A stretch of 64,000 bases of DNA from Pelovirga terrestris. GTDB taxonomy: Bacteria; Desulfobacterota; Desulfuromonadia; Desulfuromonadales; Geopsychrobacteraceae. The notes under the pieces are model-generated. The model searched no databases. It had not been told where the DNA came from and worked only from the letters and a program-made list of their open reading frames with translations. The translations under genes and the position numbers were made by a program. Where the stretch lies: contig NZ_JACWUN010000006.1 of NCBI RefSeq assembly GCF_014773365.1, positions 1 to 64,000 of the forward strand. Direction: 5' to 3'. Positions 9,043 through 18,689 of this stretch are shown here, in pieces. Numbering within the stretch: the first letter of the stretch is position 1; each line of letters begins with the position of its first letter.

Positions 9043-9540
9043 TTGTCCCTCTTGCATTCACCACGCTTTATCGATCCGGACCATGATCATCAACAGTGCG
9101 TCGCTAGTGCTTTATCCAAGGCCGAACAGATTTGTCTTGAGCAGGGGCAGCGCTTTACCAGCATCAGGCGCAAGGTGTTTGAACTGATCTGGCAGCAGCA
9201 TAAGCCGATCGGTGCATACCAGATTCTGGAGGAGCTGCAGCAGCAGGCACGCACCGCTCCCCCGACGGTCTACCGGGCCCTCGATTTTTTGCTGAACCTT
9301 GGTTTGATTCACCGGATTTCATCACTGAATGCCTTTGTCGGTTGTGTCCATCCCGGAGCGTCCCATGAGGGATATTTTCTCATCTGCACCTCCTGCCGGG
9401 CCTGCGCCGAACTCAGCACCCTTGCGATTACCCGCGAGATCAATCGCAGCGCCGGTCAGTGCGGCTTTGTCGTTCAGGATCGTCTGGTCGAGGTCATGGG
9501 ATTGTGCCCTGACTGTTCAACTGAGGTTAACCCGGCATGA
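9043..9540 (+). CDS. zur: Fur-family zinc uptake regulator
   Basis: A 165-residue Fur-family repressor. The N-terminal winged helix contains TSIRRKVFELIW and a recognition region TAPPTVYRALDFLLNLGLIH. The C-terminal half carries two structural-zinc cysteine pairs, C-T-S-C and C-P-D-C, and the regulatory histidines of the family. Linkage to znuABC and the Zur box identify it as Zur rather than Fur. The start is TTG; 9043 (GGAG 7 bases upstream) and 9052 (AGAGG 9 bases upstream) are both possible. It overlaps znuC by 4 bases. Confidence 0.9.
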   Translation: MSLLHSPRFIDPDHDHQQCVASALSKAEQICLEQGQRFTSIRRKVFELIWQQHKPIGAYQILEELQQQARTAPPTVYRALDFLLNLGLIHRISSLNAFVGCVHPGASHEGYFLICTSCRACAELSTLAITREINRSAGQCGFVVQDRLVEVMGLCPDCSTEVNPA

Positions 9541-10274
9541 CTGATACGAACAGCACATTGATTCAGGCCACTGATATTTACCTGGAGCTGGGCGGCAATG
9601 TCCTGCTGGAAGCAGTCAGCTTCGCGGTTCGTTCCGGGGAAATAGTGACCGTTATCGGCCCCAATGGTGCGGGGAAGACGACGCTGTTGCGGGTGGCTCT
9701 TGAGCTGCTGCGACCAAGCGCGGGAACCCTGTATCATCGTCCCCAGCTGACCATCGGCTATATGCCCCAGCGTTTACAGCTTGACCCGACCTTTCCCCTT
9801 TCGGTAAAGCGCTTTCTGTCCTTTGCCCGCAAGGGATGTGACGCTACCGCATTCCGAACCGTTCTAAAAGAGACCGGCGCTGACCATGTGATCGATGCTG
9901 CCATGCAACACCTTTCCGGCGGAGAACTGCAACGGGTACTGCTCTCCCGCGCGCTGTTACGTCAACCGGATCTGCTGGTTCTTGATGAGCCGGTGCAGGG
10001 GGTTGATGTCCATGGTCAGGTTGAACTCTATCAACTGATCGGCAAGATTCGTGATGAACGCAACTGCGGTGTCCTGATGGTCTCCCATGATCTGCACCTG
10101 GTAATGGCAGCCACCGACCGGGTCCTGTGTCTGAATCGTCACATCTGCTGCAGCGGTACCCCTGCCGTCGTCACCAGTGACCCTGAATACCTTAAAATGT
10201 ATGGCCACCTCGCCCTCTACCAACATGATCGGACCCATCATCATGACCATGGAGGCTGTTCTTGTGATCGATGA
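9537..10274 (+). CDS. znuC: Zinc ABC transporter ATP-binding subunit
   Basis: A 245-residue ABC ATPase with Walker A GPNGAGKTT, Q-loop region GYMPQRL, signature LSGGELQR, Walker B LLVLDEP and switch histidine in VSHDLH. It energises zinc uptake by ZnuB. It begins inside the zur stop (ATGA) and ends 11 bases into znuB. The C-terminus is rich in His and Cys (QHDRTHHHDHGGCSC), as often seen in ZnuC and possibly metal-binding. Confidence 0.93.
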   Translation: MTDTNSTLIQATDIYLELGGNVLLEAVSFAVRSGEIVTVIGPNGAGKTTLLRVALELLRPSAGTLYHRPQLTIGYMPQRLQLDPTFPLSVKRFLSFARKGCDATAFRTVLKETGADHVIDAAMQHLSGGELQRVLLSRALLRQPDLLVLDEPVQGVDVHGQVELYQLIGKIRDERNCGVLMVSHDLHLVMAATDRVLCLNRHICCSGTPAVVTSDPEYLKMYGHLALYQHDRTHHHDHGGCSCDR

Positions 10275-11052
10275 TTTTCTCCTGCGGGCACTGCTCGGCG
10301 GAATTGGCGTGGCTCTGGTCGCAGGGCCGTTCGGCGCCTTTGTGGTCTGGCGGCGTCTGGCCTATTTTGGTGACACCCTTGCCCACTCGTCGCTGCTCGG
10401 TGTTGCTCTGGGATTTTTACTGCACATCAACTTAACGCTGGGGGTGATTATTGTCTGTCAGCTGCTGGCCTTACTGCTGTTCTTCAGTCAGCGCCAGCGT
10501 CAACTGGCCGGCGACACCATGCTGGGGATCTTTGCTCACGGTGCCCTCTCCCTGGGCCTGGTCACCCTGGCCTTCATGCCCGACGTGCGCATTGACCTGA
10601 TGGCGTACCTGTTTGGTGACATTCTGGCTATCGGTAACAGCGATCTGCTGTGGATTTATCTCGGTGGCGGAGGGGCTCTGATCGCGCTGTTATGGCTGTG
10701 GCGACCGCTGTTGGCAATCACCATCCATGAGGATCTGGCGCGGGTCGAAGGGGTGCCGGTGACACGGATTAACGGTCTGTTCCTGGCCCTGATCGCTCTG
10801 ACTGTTGCGGTGATGATGAAGGTGGTGGGTTTGCTGCTGGTGACCTCCCTGCTGATCATCCCGGCAGCGACGGCGCGGCGCTTTGCCCGCAATCCGGAAA
10901 TGATGGCTCTGCTGGCCTGCCTGTTCGGATGTGCCTCCGTCGCCGGCGGACTCTACGGATCCTTTCAGTGGGATACGCCTACCGGGCCCAGTATTGTGGT
11001 CGCAGCTTGTATCCTTTTTGCTCTGAGCTATCTGGTTCCGGTCAAGCGCTGA
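10264..11052 (+). CDS. znuB: Zinc ABC transporter permease
   Basis: A 262-residue ABC-3 family permease with about eight membrane helices and the conserved segment GDTLAHSSLLGVALGF. The GTG at 10264 is preferred: GGAGG lies 8 bases upstream and the protein then begins MIDDFLLRALLGG, like other ZnuB. Longer readings upstream overlap znuC out of frame and add a non-membrane leader. It completes the zur-znuC-znuB operon. Confidence 0.92.
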   Translation: MIDDFLLRALLGGIGVALVAGPFGAFVVWRRLAYFGDTLAHSSLLGVALGFLLHINLTLGVIIVCQLLALLLFFSQRQRQLAGDTMLGIFAHGALSLGLVTLAFMPDVRIDLMAYLFGDILAIGNSDLLWIYLGGGGALIALLWLWRPLLAITIHEDLARVEGVPVTRINGLFLALIALTVAVMMKVVGLLLVTSLLIIPAATARRFARNPEMMALLACLFGCASVAGGLYGSFQWDTPTGPSIVVAACILFALSYLVPVKR

Positions 11053-11106
11053 CAGTTGATCTGAAGAAATCGGGCCGGCAGGTTCAGGCAAACAGCTCTT
11101 GTCTTT

Positions 11107-12027
11107 TTAGCAAGATATTTTTTCGCCACCGGCCAACAGTCGGTACAGCATATCCACCCGAGGCATCGTTACTCCGGCTGCAACGGCCCGTTGCAGCGGA
11201 ATCGCAAAGATCGCATCGAGCTCCAAAGGACGACCCTCTTCCCGGTCAATCTGCATACTTGGCCGGTAGTGATCCATCTGATCAGTCAAAGTAATCATCT
11301 GTTTGCTGAATATCGGGCCATCGATTTCGTTACTCAGGCCCTGGGCGTTGGCTCCGGCGATCACTTCCAGCATCAGCTCACGCACCAGCTCCCGGGTGTG
11401 TCCACCGGTGAGGAGTTCAGTGACATCCTGTCCCAACAATGCCGACAGGCCGTTGAAAGGAATATTCCAGACCAGCTTTTCCCAGCGTGCCCGGCGCAAA
11501 TCCGCTACCGCTTCGCAGGGGACCCCGGCATCTCGAAACATGGCGGCGAGCTTTTCACTGCGCGGGGTCAGCCCGGCGCCAAATTCACCGAGACGAATCC
11601 GTCCTTCGCCAAGATGGCAGACGACCCCCGGTTCTCCTCGATTGCTGCACAGAAAAGCGATACCACCCAGCACCCGTTCCGGGCCAAAGCTTTCTGCCAG
11701 CAGTTCCTCATTACCCAGACCATTCTGAAGGGTCAGAATGGCTGTTTCCTTTCCAATCAGGGGCCTCATCAACTCACCCATCTGAGCATTTGAGAAGGTT
11801 TTGAGACCTACAATAACCAAGTCTGCCACCCCGATTTCCTGCGGGGTTCTGAAGGCTTTGATCTGCGCCAGGTAAAAATCTCCATTGACCGAACGCACCT
11901 GCAAGCCGCCGGTAGTGATCGCCTGATAATCGCGCCGCAGTAAAAAACAAACATCGAGCCCGCTACGCTGCAACATAGCACCATAATACAGACCAAGGGC
12001 TCCAGCCCCAACAATGGCAATACGCAT
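11107..12027 (-). CDS. panE: Ketopantoate reductase family protein (2-dehydropantoate 2-reductase)
   Basis: A 306-residue NADPH-dependent reductase. The N-terminus MRIAIVGAGALGLYYG is a Rossmann GxGxxG motif; residues later carry LTLQNGLGNEE and the C-terminal helix region with KLVWNIPFN (conserved Lys and Asn of the family) and SMQIDREEGRPLELDAI, matching the SM-x-D-x2-x-GR-x-x-E signature. The family reduces 2-dehydropantoate to pantoate for coenzyme A synthesis, although paralogues with other 2-oxoacid substrates exist. The ATG at 12027 has GGGAGG 8 bases upstream. It is convergent with znuB. Confidence 0.85.
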   Translation of the reverse strand: MRIAIVGAGALGLYYGAMLQRSGLDVCFLLRRDYQAITTGGLQVRSVNGDFYLAQIKAFRTPQEIGVADLVIVGLKTFSNAQMGELMRPLIGKETAILTLQNGLGNEELLAESFGPERVLGGIAFLCSNRGEPGVVCHLGEGRIRLGEFGAGLTPRSEKLAAMFRDAGVPCEAVADLRRARWEKLVWNIPFNGLSALLGQDVTELLTGGHTRELVRELMLEVIAGANAQGLSNEIDGPIFSKQMITLTDQMDHYRPSMQIDREEGRPLELDAIFAIPLQRAVAAGVTMPRVDMLYRLLAGGEKISC

Positions 12028-12201
12028 TGTCTGACCTCCCTGCCGAGTGGTGAACAACTGAGGGAATCCTAGCACAGTCCCTGCAGCAGCTTTTAGTCAA
12101 AAACTTTCTTCCTATAAATCAGTGTGTTATCTAAAAATGAGGCATTGACGCCCGAGGCGACTTGTGCTATTGTCGGGAGGTCGAGCTAAAGGAGTACCAT
12201 T

Positions 12202-12681
12202 TTGTTTAAAATCGGTGATATGGCAGTATACCCGACCCAAGGGGTCGGGGTGATTGAAGATATCGAAGTCCGGGAATACTCCGGCCAAACCCTGAAGTAC
12301 TACATCCTGCGCCTGGTCGACAGCGATATGCGGATTATGGTTCCGGTCGGCAATGCCACCAGTGTCGGCATGCGCCAGCTGATCGATCAACAGCGGATTA
12401 CCGGCATTTTTGATGCCCTGGCCGAGCGCACCGAAAATGGCAAGATTGCCTCCTGGAGCCGCCGGCAACGTGAATATAACGACAAACTGAAGACTGGTAA
12501 CCTGCTGGAAGTTGCCGAGGTGTTGCGCGATCTGTACCAGATCAAGACATCCAAAGAGCTTTCTTATGGTGAAAAAAAGGTGCTTGAGCAGGCGCGCAAG
12601 TTGCTGGTGACCGAAGTCGCCCTCGCTCAGGGGGCCAAGGAAGATCAGGTCATGCAGCGGCTGGAAAATATCTTCCACTGA
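12202..12681 (+). CDS. carD: CarD/CdnL family RNA polymerase-binding regulator
   Basis: A 159-residue CarD-like protein. The N-terminal Tudor-like RNA polymerase interaction domain is seen as FKIGDMAVYPTQGVGVIEDI, with the helical DNA-contact domain behind it (LAERTENGKIASWSRRQREY, then LRDLYQIK and LSYGEKKVLEQARKLL). CdnL proteins stabilise open promoter complexes at rRNA and other promoters. The start codon is TTG with AAAGGAG 7 bases upstream. It precedes ispD, but a strong terminator and a repeat element separate the two. Confidence 0.92.
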   Translation: MFKIGDMAVYPTQGVGVIEDIEVREYSGQTLKYYILRLVDSDMRIMVPVGNATSVGMRQLIDQQRITGIFDALAERTENGKIASWSRRQREYNDKLKTGNLLEVAEVLRDLYQIKTSKELSYGEKKVLEQARKLLVTEVALAQGAKEDQVMQRLENIFH

Positions 12682-12717
12682 TTTTTCGCCATTACGAATT
12701 AGCGTTTCAAACAATCA

Positions 12718-12749
12718 AGACCAGGTGCTATAGTACCTGGTCTTTTTTT
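12718..12749 (+). terminator. Intrinsic terminator of carD
   Basis: The stem AGACCAGGT (12718-12726) pairs with ACCTGGTCT (12735-12743) over an 8-base loop and is followed by seven T. Confidence 0.92.
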
Positions 12750-12757
12750 AATCCAAG

Positions 12758-12903
12758 GTATCTGTTCAGCACCGGGCCTTTGAATCCTCTGTCAAGGGAC
12801 GCTTTTCGTCATCAAGGACCGCTTGTTGTCGCCGTCCATGGCGACAAAACCCCTTGCCACAGGATCCAAAGGCCCTGCGCGAAGGATCGTGCTGAATAGT
12901 TAC
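12758..12903. repeat. Long copy (146 bp) of dispersed palindromic repeat family
   Basis: The element runs from GTATCTGTTCAGCAC to GTGCTGAATAGTTAC, whose ends are inverted repeats. The arms are also self-complementary (GGGCCTTTGAATCC near the left, GGATCCAAAGGCCC near the right), and the centre is a perfect hairpin TTGTCGCC (12826-12833) with GGCGACAA (12840-12847). The core 12789-12862 is almost identical to 49551-49624. It fills the space between the carD terminator and the ispD ribosome binding site. Confidence 0.85.
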
Positions 12904-12920
12904 AATCCAAGGAGTTTGCA

Positions 12921-13658
12921 TTGCCAGCCCTGCCATTGCCAGAATTGAAGTCCATTGTGCTGATTCCAGCTGCTGGTTCGGGACGACGTATGGGCACCAC
13001 GACCAGCAAACAGTATCTTGAGCTTCAGGGCAAACCGCTGCTGGCCCACACCATCGCCCTGTTTGATCAGCACCCCCAGGTTGAAGCAATCTATCCCATT
13101 GTCCCTGCAGATGATCGCGAATACTGTCAACGTGAGATCCTTGACCGCTATCAATTCAAGTCTGTTCGACGCCTGATTGCCGGTGGCAGTGAACGTCAGG
13201 ATTCTGTTCGTAACGGACTGGCGGCCCTGATAGAAGATGGCTACAACCAACCAAGGCGTCCGATCCTGATTCATGATGGTGCCCGCCCCCTGTTCAATAC
13301 CGATTTGCTTGCAGCACTACTGAAGAGCATTGACGCTAACGGGGCCTGTATTATGGCTGTACCAGCGAAAGACACCATAAAGCAGGTCATTCAAGGACAG
13401 ATTGTCGACTCGCCGTCGCGTGATCAGTTGTGGCAGGCCCAGACTCCCCAAGGGTTTCATTTTGAGATTCTTGACAAGGCTTTTCACCTGCAAGCTTCTG
13501 ACGAGGGTCCCTCGACCGATGACGCCGCTCTGGTGGCCGCAGCTGGCTATGCCGTTCAGGTTCTGGCGGGGGAGGATCGTAACATTAAAATCACCACGCC
13601 GGCAGATCTGCTGATCGCTGCGGCGCTTCTTGACAGCTACCAGGAGAAATCGGCATGA
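12921..13658 (+). CDS. ispD: 2-C-methyl-D-erythritol 4-phosphate cytidylyltransferase
   Basis: A 245-residue nucleotidyltransferase of the non-mevalonate isoprenoid pathway that joins MEP to CTP. The signature [14 protein letters not shown] (nucleotide-binding, with conserved Arg and Lys), [12 protein letters not shown] and [11 protein letters not shown] are present, and TPQGF near the C-terminus is typical. The start is TTG at 12921 with AAGGAG 6 bases upstream, just after the long palindromic repeat. It overlaps ispF by 4 bases, so these two pathway enzymes are coupled. Confidence 0.95.
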   Translation: MPALPLPELKSIVLIPAAGSGRRMGTTTSKQYLELQGKPLLAHTIALFDQHPQVEAIYPIVPADDREYCQREILDRYQFKSVRRLIAGGSERQDSVRNGLAALIEDGYNQPRRPILIHDGARPLFNTDLLAALLKSIDANGACIMAVPAKDTIKQVIQGQIVDSPSRDQLWQAQTPQGFHFEILDKAFHLQASDEGPSTDDAALVAAAGYAVQVLAGEDRNIKITTPADLLIAAALLDSYQEKSA

Positions 13659-14170
13659 TGCGCATTGGTCAGGGCTACGACGTTCATCAACTGGTACCAG
13701 GACGGCAACTGGTTCTTGGTGGGGTTACTATTGATTATGAGCTGGGGTTGCTGGGGCACTCTGATGCAGATGTGCTGCTACATGCCATCTGTGATGCCCT
13801 GTTAGGCGCTGTCGGTTTGGGGGATATTGGTCGCCATTTTCCTGACTCAGATGCAACCTACAAAGGGTGTGACAGCCGGGTGCTGCTACGCCGGGTGATG
13901 GAACTGATTGGCAAAGAGGGCTATCTGCTCGGCAATATTGACGCGACCATTGTCTGCCAGCAGCCCAAACTGGCGCCCCATATCCCCACCATGATGGCCA
14001 ACATTGCTGCAGATTGCCGGGTACCGCTGCAACAGGTCAATGTCAAAGCAACCACAACGGAACAGCTGGGCTTTTGTGGACGTGGCGAAGGAATTGCTGC
14101 TTATGCCGTCGCCCTGATCAACCGTCCATCCACCATAGAACGCGCGCGCCGTGCCGCGCTGTTAAGCTGA
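13655..14170 (+). CDS. ispF: 2-C-methyl-D-erythritol 2,4-cyclodiphosphate synthase
   Basis: A 171-residue IspF that cyclises CDP-ME-2-phosphate. It has the metal ligands in GYDVHQL and the conserved [19 protein letters not shown], the D-GRHFPD loop and the C-terminal [13 protein letters not shown]. The start overlaps the ispD stop; either of two consecutive ATGs (13655, 13658) could be used. It is slightly longer than typical because of a C-terminal tail after AVALIN ([15 protein letters not shown]). glnS follows after 14 bases. Confidence 0.95.
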   Translation: MMRIGQGYDVHQLVPGRQLVLGGVTIDYELGLLGHSDADVLLHAICDALLGAVGLGDIGRHFPDSDATYKGCDSRVLLRRVMELIGKEGYLLGNIDATIVCQQPKLAPHIPTMMANIAADCRVPLQQVNVKATTTEQLGFCGRGEGIAAYAVALINRPSTIERARRAALLS

Positions 14171-14184
14171 TATCGAGGTAACCC

Positions 14185-15852
14185 ATGACCACCCCGGAGA
14201 TGGCATCAGGCTCCAACTTTATCCGTACCATCATCAGCGACGACCTCGCCAGTGGCCGCCGCAAAACCATCATTACCCGCTTTCCCCCTGAACCCAATGG
14301 TTATCTGCATATCGGTCACGCCAAAAGCATCTGTCTGAACTTTGGCCTGGCGCAGGAATTCGGTGGGCACTGTCATCTGCGCTTCGACGATACCAACCCG
14401 AGCAAAGAAGAGACGGAATATGTCGAGGCGATTAAAGAGGATGTCCAGTGGCTTGGCTTTGACTGGGGCAAACATCTTTATTACGCTTCCGATACCTTTG
14501 ATCAGCTCTACCTGTGGGCAATCGAACTGATTAAACAGGGGAAAGCCTACGTCGACAGCCAGAGCGCCGAGGACATGCGCGTTAATCGCGGCACCCTGAC
14601 CGAGCCCGGCGTTGCCAGCCCCTACCGTGACCGCTCCGTCACCGAGAACCTGGATCTCTTCGACCGGATGAAGCGGGGGGAATTCCCCGACGGCAGCCAT
14701 GTGTTGCGGGCAAAGATTGACATGGCCTCACCCAATATCAATCTGCGCGACCCCGCCATGTACCGGATTCTTCATGCCCATCATCATCGCAGCGGAGATA
14801 ACTGGTGTGTCTATCCAATGTACGACTATGCCCACGGCCAAGGGGATTCCATCGAAGGGGTGACCCATTCCATTTGTACCCTAGAGTTTGAGGATCACCG
14901 CCCCCTGTACGACTGGTTCCTTCGCGAACTGAACATCTTTGCCCCCCAGCAGATCGAATTTGCCCGCCTCAATCTGAGCTACACGGTGATGAGTAAGCGC
15001 AAGCTGCTGCAACTGGTCAAGGAAAACCATGTCAGCGGCTGGGACGATCCGCGCATGCCGACCCTGGTGGGCATGCGCCGGCGCGGCTATCCGCCGGCAG
15101 CGATCCGCACCTTCTGTGAGCGTATCGGCGTCGGCCGTGCGGCCAGCTGGATTGACCTTTCGGTGCTGGAAGATTGCGTACGCGAACAACTGAACGAAAC
15201 CGCGCCGCGCCGCCAGGTCGTTCTGGATCCCCTTAAGATCGTCATCAGCAACTACCCGAAGGGCCAAACGGAAGAGCTGGAGGCCGCCAATCATCCGCAG
15301 AATCCTCAAGCCGGGACACGGCTATTGCCCTTCTGCAACGAAATCTACATCGAGCGCGCTGATTTCATGGAAGACCCCCCAAAGAAGTTCTTTCGTCTGG
15401 GACCGGGCAGGGAGGTACGCCTGCGCAATGCCTATATTATCCGCTGTGATGAAGTGATCCGCGATGAGCAGGGGGAAGTGATCGAACTTCGCTGCAGTGC
15501 CGACCTTGACACCCTGGGGAAAAACCCGGCGGATGGGCGCAAGGTCAAAGGGATTATTCACTGGGTGTCCGCCCGCCATGCCAAACCAGTAGAGATCCGC
15601 CAGTATGATCGCCTGTTTCAACTCGAAAACCCGGATAAAGCGGATAACTTTCTTGTTGCCCTCAACCCGGAATCATTCCAGGTAACAGAGGGTTTAGCGG
15701 AACCAGGCCTGTTGAATGAGGAAATGGGCGCGACCTTTCAGTTTGAACGGGTCGGCTATTTTACTATCGACAGCAAGGATTCGCTTCCAGGACAGCCGGT
15801 GTTCAACCGCACCGTGACTCTGCGGGATACCTGGGAAAAGATTAAGGAATAA
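14185..15852 (+). CDS. glnS: Glutaminyl-tRNA synthetase
   Basis: A 555-residue class I synthetase charging tRNA-Gln directly. The HIGH motif is at residues 42-45 in [12 protein letters not shown] and the KMSKS equivalent is VMSKRKL at about 268. The C-terminal anticodon-binding beta-barrels follow in family order. A start at 14185 is supported by GAGGTAACC upstream and gives the usual GlnRS N-terminus. Many bacteria lack GlnRS and use the GatCAB amidotransferase instead, so its presence is phylogenetically informative. It sits in the ispDF-glnS-cysS cluster. Confidence 0.95.
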   Translation: MTTPEMASGSNFIRTIISDDLASGRRKTIITRFPPEPNGYLHIGHAKSICLNFGLAQEFGGHCHLRFDDTNPSKEETEYVEAIKEDVQWLGFDWGKHLYYASDTFDQLYLWAIELIKQGKAYVDSQSAEDMRVNRGTLTEPGVASPYRDRSVTENLDLFDRMKRGEFPDGSHVLRAKIDMASPNINLRDPAMYRILHAHHHRSGDNWCVYPMYDYAHGQGDSIEGVTHSICTLEFEDHRPLYDWFLRELNIFAPQQIEFARLNLSYTVMSKRKLLQLVKENHVSGWDDPRMPTLVGMRRRGYPPAAIRTFCERIGVGRAASWIDLSVLEDCVREQLNETAPRRQVVLDPLKIVISNYPKGQTEELEAANHPQNPQAGTRLLPFCNEIYIERADFMEDPPKKFFRLGPGREVRLRNAYIIRCDEVIRDEQGEVIELRCSADLDTLGKNPADGRKVKGIIHWVSARHAKPVEIRQYDRLFQLENPDKADNFLVALNPESFQVTEGLAEPGLLNEEMGATFQFERVGYFTIDSKDSLPGQPVFNRTVTLRDTWEKIKE

Positions 15853-15906
15853 TATTTCACCACTTAAGGCATAGCGTTCTGTGCTTCCCTGTCAACCTAC
15901 GAAGCT

Positions 15907-15971
15907 GTCATGCTGCGCAAAGCAACGCGAAGTCGCAGAATCTATCTGGACCCTGCGGCTTCGCGCAGGGT
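15907..15971. repeat. Intergenic repeat-like segment with GC-rich hairpin
   Basis: Between glnS and cysS, GTCATGCTGCGCAAAGC and the following GCGAAGTCGCAGAATCTA resemble the widespread intergenic repeat type built on GTCATGCTGAGCG-x-AGCGAAG-x-ATCT. It ends in a perfect 8-bp hairpin ACCCTGCG (15950-15957) / CGCAGGGT (15964-15971). Only one copy is seen here, so repeat status is inferred from resemblance. No T tract follows, so it is not an ordinary terminator. Confidence 0.4.
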
Positions 15972-16024
15972 AAAAAAACAGGGTGGGGCTTGAATGGTAA
16001 TTTTGGTTTTTGGGAGATGATGAT

Positions 16025-17476
16025 ATGAGTTTACGTGTTTACAACACCTTGAGCGGCAAGAAAGAGGATTTTGAGCCTTTGGAGCCTGGCAAGGTCAAGA
16101 TGTATGTCTGCGGCGTGACCGTCTATGACTACTGCCACATCGGTCACGCCCGCGCCAATATTGTTTTCGATGTGATCTTCCGCTACCTGCAATACATCGG
16201 CTTCGACACCACCTACGTGCGTAACTACACCGATGTGGACGACAAGATCATCAACCGCGCCAACGAGCGGGGGATTCCGAGCCAGGAACTGGCCGAAGAA
16301 TTTATCCGCGCTTTCGATGAGGACATGGAGGCTTTAGGGTTAGTCAAACCGACCCATGAGCCCCGTGCCACCGCCTATATTGGTGAGATTATCGGCATCT
16401 GCCACCAACTGATCGACAAGGGTCTGGCGTACGAGGCCGGTGGCGATGTCTATTACCAGGTTGACGGCTTTCCCGACTATCTCAAGCTCTCCAAGCGCAA
16501 CAAGGATGAAATGCTCGCCGGAGCGCGGATTGCGCCGGGAGAGTTGAAACGCAACCCGATGGACTTCGCCTTGTGGAAAGCGGCCAAACCGGGTGAACCA
16601 AGCTGGGATTCCCCTTGGGGGCCGGGGCGACCAGGCTGGCACATTGAATGTTCGGCGATGAGCTCATCTCTGCTGGGAGACAGCTTTGATATCCACGGTG
16701 GTGGTCGCGACCTGATCTTTCCCCACCACGAGAATGAAATCGCCCAAAGCGAGGGGGCGAGCGGCAAACCGTTCGTCAAGTACTGGATTCACAACGGCTT
16801 TGTCAATGTCAATCAGGAGAAAATGAGTAAGTCCCTGGGTAATTTTTTCACCATCCGTGACATTCTCAAGGTCTACGATGCCGAAGTGGTACGCTTTTTC
16901 ATCCTCACCGCCCACTACCGCTCACCCATCGACTTTTCCGACCATAACCTTAAAGAAGCACGCACCGGCTTGAGCCGTTTCTACGAAGCCCTGCAGAGTG
17001 CGGAACACGCCACCGGTAGCATCCCTGCTGATCCAGTGACCCCTCCCAGTACCCTGGGGGCTGAACTCAAGCAGCAGTTTGTCGAGGCGATGAATGATGA
17101 CTTTAACAGCGCCCTGGCCATTGCCCATCTGTTTGAAGGGGTGCGCACCATGAATCGCCTGCTCGCCACCAAAAAGTTCGCTAAAAAACCGGAACTGGTC
17201 GTCCAGGTCAAGGATCTGCATACCACCATCATTGAACTGGGCAGCGTTCTGGGCATTCTTGGCTCACACCCGGCAGAGTGGCTTGAGCGGGTGCGCATGG
17301 CGGGACTGGCAGGGCTGGATATCAGTAAGGAAGAGATAGAGGCCCTGATCAACGAGCGTCTGGTGGCCCGTCAGATCAAGGATTTCGAGCGCAGCGATCA
17401 GATCCGCTCTGAACTGGAAGAACGTGGCATTGAACTACTGGATAGTCGTGAAGGAACGAACTGGAAGTTAAAATAA
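16025..17476 (+). CDS. cysS: Cysteinyl-tRNA synthetase
   Basis: A 483-residue class I synthetase. Zinc and catalytic motifs appear in order: [17 protein letters not shown] (first Zn Cys and the HIGH box), the C-S-A-M segment after [27 protein letters not shown] and KMSKSLGNF. The C-terminal DALR helices contain [16 protein letters not shown]. The ATG at 16025 matches the family start; GGGAGA lies about 7 bases upstream, while an upstream TTG would add five residues. It is the last gene of the ispD-ispF-glnS-cysS run. Confidence 0.96.
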   Translation: MSLRVYNTLSGKKEDFEPLEPGKVKMYVCGVTVYDYCHIGHARANIVFDVIFRYLQYIGFDTTYVRNYTDVDDKIINRANERGIPSQELAEEFIRAFDEDMEALGLVKPTHEPRATAYIGEIIGICHQLIDKGLAYEAGGDVYYQVDGFPDYLKLSKRNKDEMLAGARIAPGELKRNPMDFALWKAAKPGEPSWDSPWGPGRPGWHIECSAMSSSLLGDSFDIHGGGRDLIFPHHENEIAQSEGASGKPFVKYWIHNGFVNVNQEKMSKSLGNFFTIRDILKVYDAEVVRFFILTAHYRSPIDFSDHNLKEARTGLSRFYEALQSAEHATGSIPADPVTPPSTLGAELKQQFVEAMNDDFNSALAIAHLFEGVRTMNRLLATKKFAKKPELVVQVKDLHTTIIELGSVLGILGSHPAEWLERVRMAGLAGLDISKEEIEALINERLVARQIKDFERSDQIRSELEERGIELLDSREGTNWKLK

Positions 17477-17483
17477 AAAACGT

Positions 17484-17605
17484 GTAGATACTGCAAGGGG
17501 GTCGGGGCTCTCATAACAAGGGTGTCTGTCGCCAGGGATGGCGGCAGTCAAGCGGCCATGGACGGCGAAAAGCGTTCCTTGGTATGGGAGTCTCGACCCC
17601 ATACC
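17484..17605. repeat. Diverged long copy of the palindromic repeat family
   Basis: Starting at GTAGATACTG, it carries arms GGGGTCGGGGCTCTCATAA (17499 onward) and GGGAGTCTCGACCCC (17586-17600), which are near-complementary. The interior contains CAAGGGTGTCTGTCGCC, CCATGGACGGCGA and AAAAGCGTTCCTTGG, which match the long copies at 12758-12903 and 49521-49663 in reverse orientation. The right terminus is degraded. It lies between the convergent cysS and aminotransferase genes. Confidence 0.7.
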
Positions 17606-17619
17606 ACCTCACTACTTCA

Positions 17620-18489
17620 TTATACCAGTACCCCCATCCCCATATCCCGCTGCAACTCCCGGCGTAACTCCCGCGCCACCGGCCCAACCACGCCTTTACC
17701 GATAATAAAGTCATCTACCCGCACTACCGGCAACACCTCCAGAGAGGTAGAGGTAATAAAGACCTCGTCAGAATAGTGCAGATCCTGCAAACGGAATTCA
17801 CCACTGATCAGGCGCAACCCCAGCTTTTCTTCACACAGATGGATAATCGTTGAGCGCGTCACCCCTTCTAACAGACCGGTTGAGACATCAGGGGTAAAAA
17901 CCCAGCCACCACGCACCCAGAACAGATTGGAAGCCGACCCTTCGCACAGGTGGCCCCGACTGTTGAGCATGATCACCTCGATGGCCCCGGCGGCCCTGGC
18001 CTCGAGTTTACCAAGGAGACTGTTGAGGTTGCTGATGGATTTGATCTTGGGATTGATGGCCTCCGGCGCGTTGCGCCGGGTTTGCGCGACCGACAAAGAC
18101 ACCCCCTGGCGATACAGATCTTCATTCAGTCCTTTAAACTCGCGAGCAACGATCAGGCAGGTCAATGGGCTCTCCATATTGCGCAAAAAACCAATCTCCC
18201 CCGGTCCCCGGGTGATGGTGATACGAAAGTAACCATTGCTGATCTGATTGAGGCGCTGCAATTCCAGCAGCTTCTCCTCCAGGTCTGACTGCGAAAAGAT
18301 CACGGGGTAAGACAAGGATTGGGCCGATTGGGCCAGGCGCATATAGTGTAAAGGAAACTGGTAGAGCATGCCGTTAATCGAACGGAAACTCTCAAAAATT
18401 CCGTCTCCATAGAGAAACCCCTGGTCCAGTACCGAAATACAGGCCTGGTCTTCGGCGATAAATTGACCGTTCAGGTAGACGCAGTTCAT
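17620..18489 (-). CDS. Class IV PLP-dependent aminotransferase (BCAT / D-amino-acid aminotransferase / ADC lyase fold)
   Basis: A 289-residue fold-type IV PLP enzyme. It begins CVYLNGQFIAEDQACISVLDQGFLYGDGIFES, the family entry, and has the PLP-lysine region NPKIKSISNLNSLL followed by EVIMLNSRGHLCEGSASNLFWV and the C-terminal GVTRSTIIHLCEEKLGL. These residues fit branched-chain aminotransferase, D-alanine aminotransferase or aminodeoxychorismate lyase (PabC) about equally, so substrate is left open. The second of two ATGs is chosen because AAGGG lies 6 bases upstream of it. No pathway partner is adjacent. Confidence 0.85.
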   Translation of the reverse strand: MNCVYLNGQFIAEDQACISVLDQGFLYGDGIFESFRSINGMLYQFPLHYMRLAQSAQSLSYPVIFSQSDLEEKLLELQRLNQISNGYFRITITRGPGEIGFLRNMESPLTCLIVAREFKGLNEDLYRQGVSLSVAQTRRNAPEAINPKIKSISNLNSLLGKLEARAAGAIEVIMLNSRGHLCEGSASNLFWVRGGWVFTPDVSTGLLEGVTRSTIIHLCEEKLGLRLISGEFRLQDLHYSDEVFITSTSLEVLPVVRVDDFIIGKGVVGPVARELRRELQRDMGMGVLV

Positions 18490-18630
18490 CATAATCCCTT
18501 AAGCAACAGGTCATTGATAAAAGTTACACCGTTTTGCTGTTGACGTTGGCTTTCTTTAATGTTTATCTTCCAATAGACAGTCGGTTTTCGCACAATGGGA
18601 CAGGCTCTATTTAGAAGAGAGAAGGTCGCG

Positions 18631-18671
18631 GACTATTGACCGATTTTGGTTCAGCCATCCGGTCAATAGTC
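18631..18671. other. Strong hairpin downstream of the lipoprotein gene
   Basis: GACTATTGACCG (18631-18642) pairs perfectly with CGGTCAATAGTC (18660-18671). It lies just beyond the stop of the lipoprotein on the minus strand. No clear T tract follows on either strand, so it may be a 3'-end stabilising stem or a non-classical terminator. Confidence 0.55.
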
Positions 18672-18689
18672 ATTGTCTCTGACTGGTTA

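Noticed and set aside
11191-11793. 200-residue open frame antisense to panE
   Set aside because: No start signal or recognisable motif; panE itself has a good Shine-Dalgarno and Rossmann motif.
12127-12714. 195-residue open frame antisense to carD
   Set aside because: It spans the carD coding region on the other strand; CarD has full family motifs.
15950-15971. GC-rich hairpin considered as the glnS terminator
   Set aside because: It is followed by A residues on the plus strand and no T tract follows on either strand.
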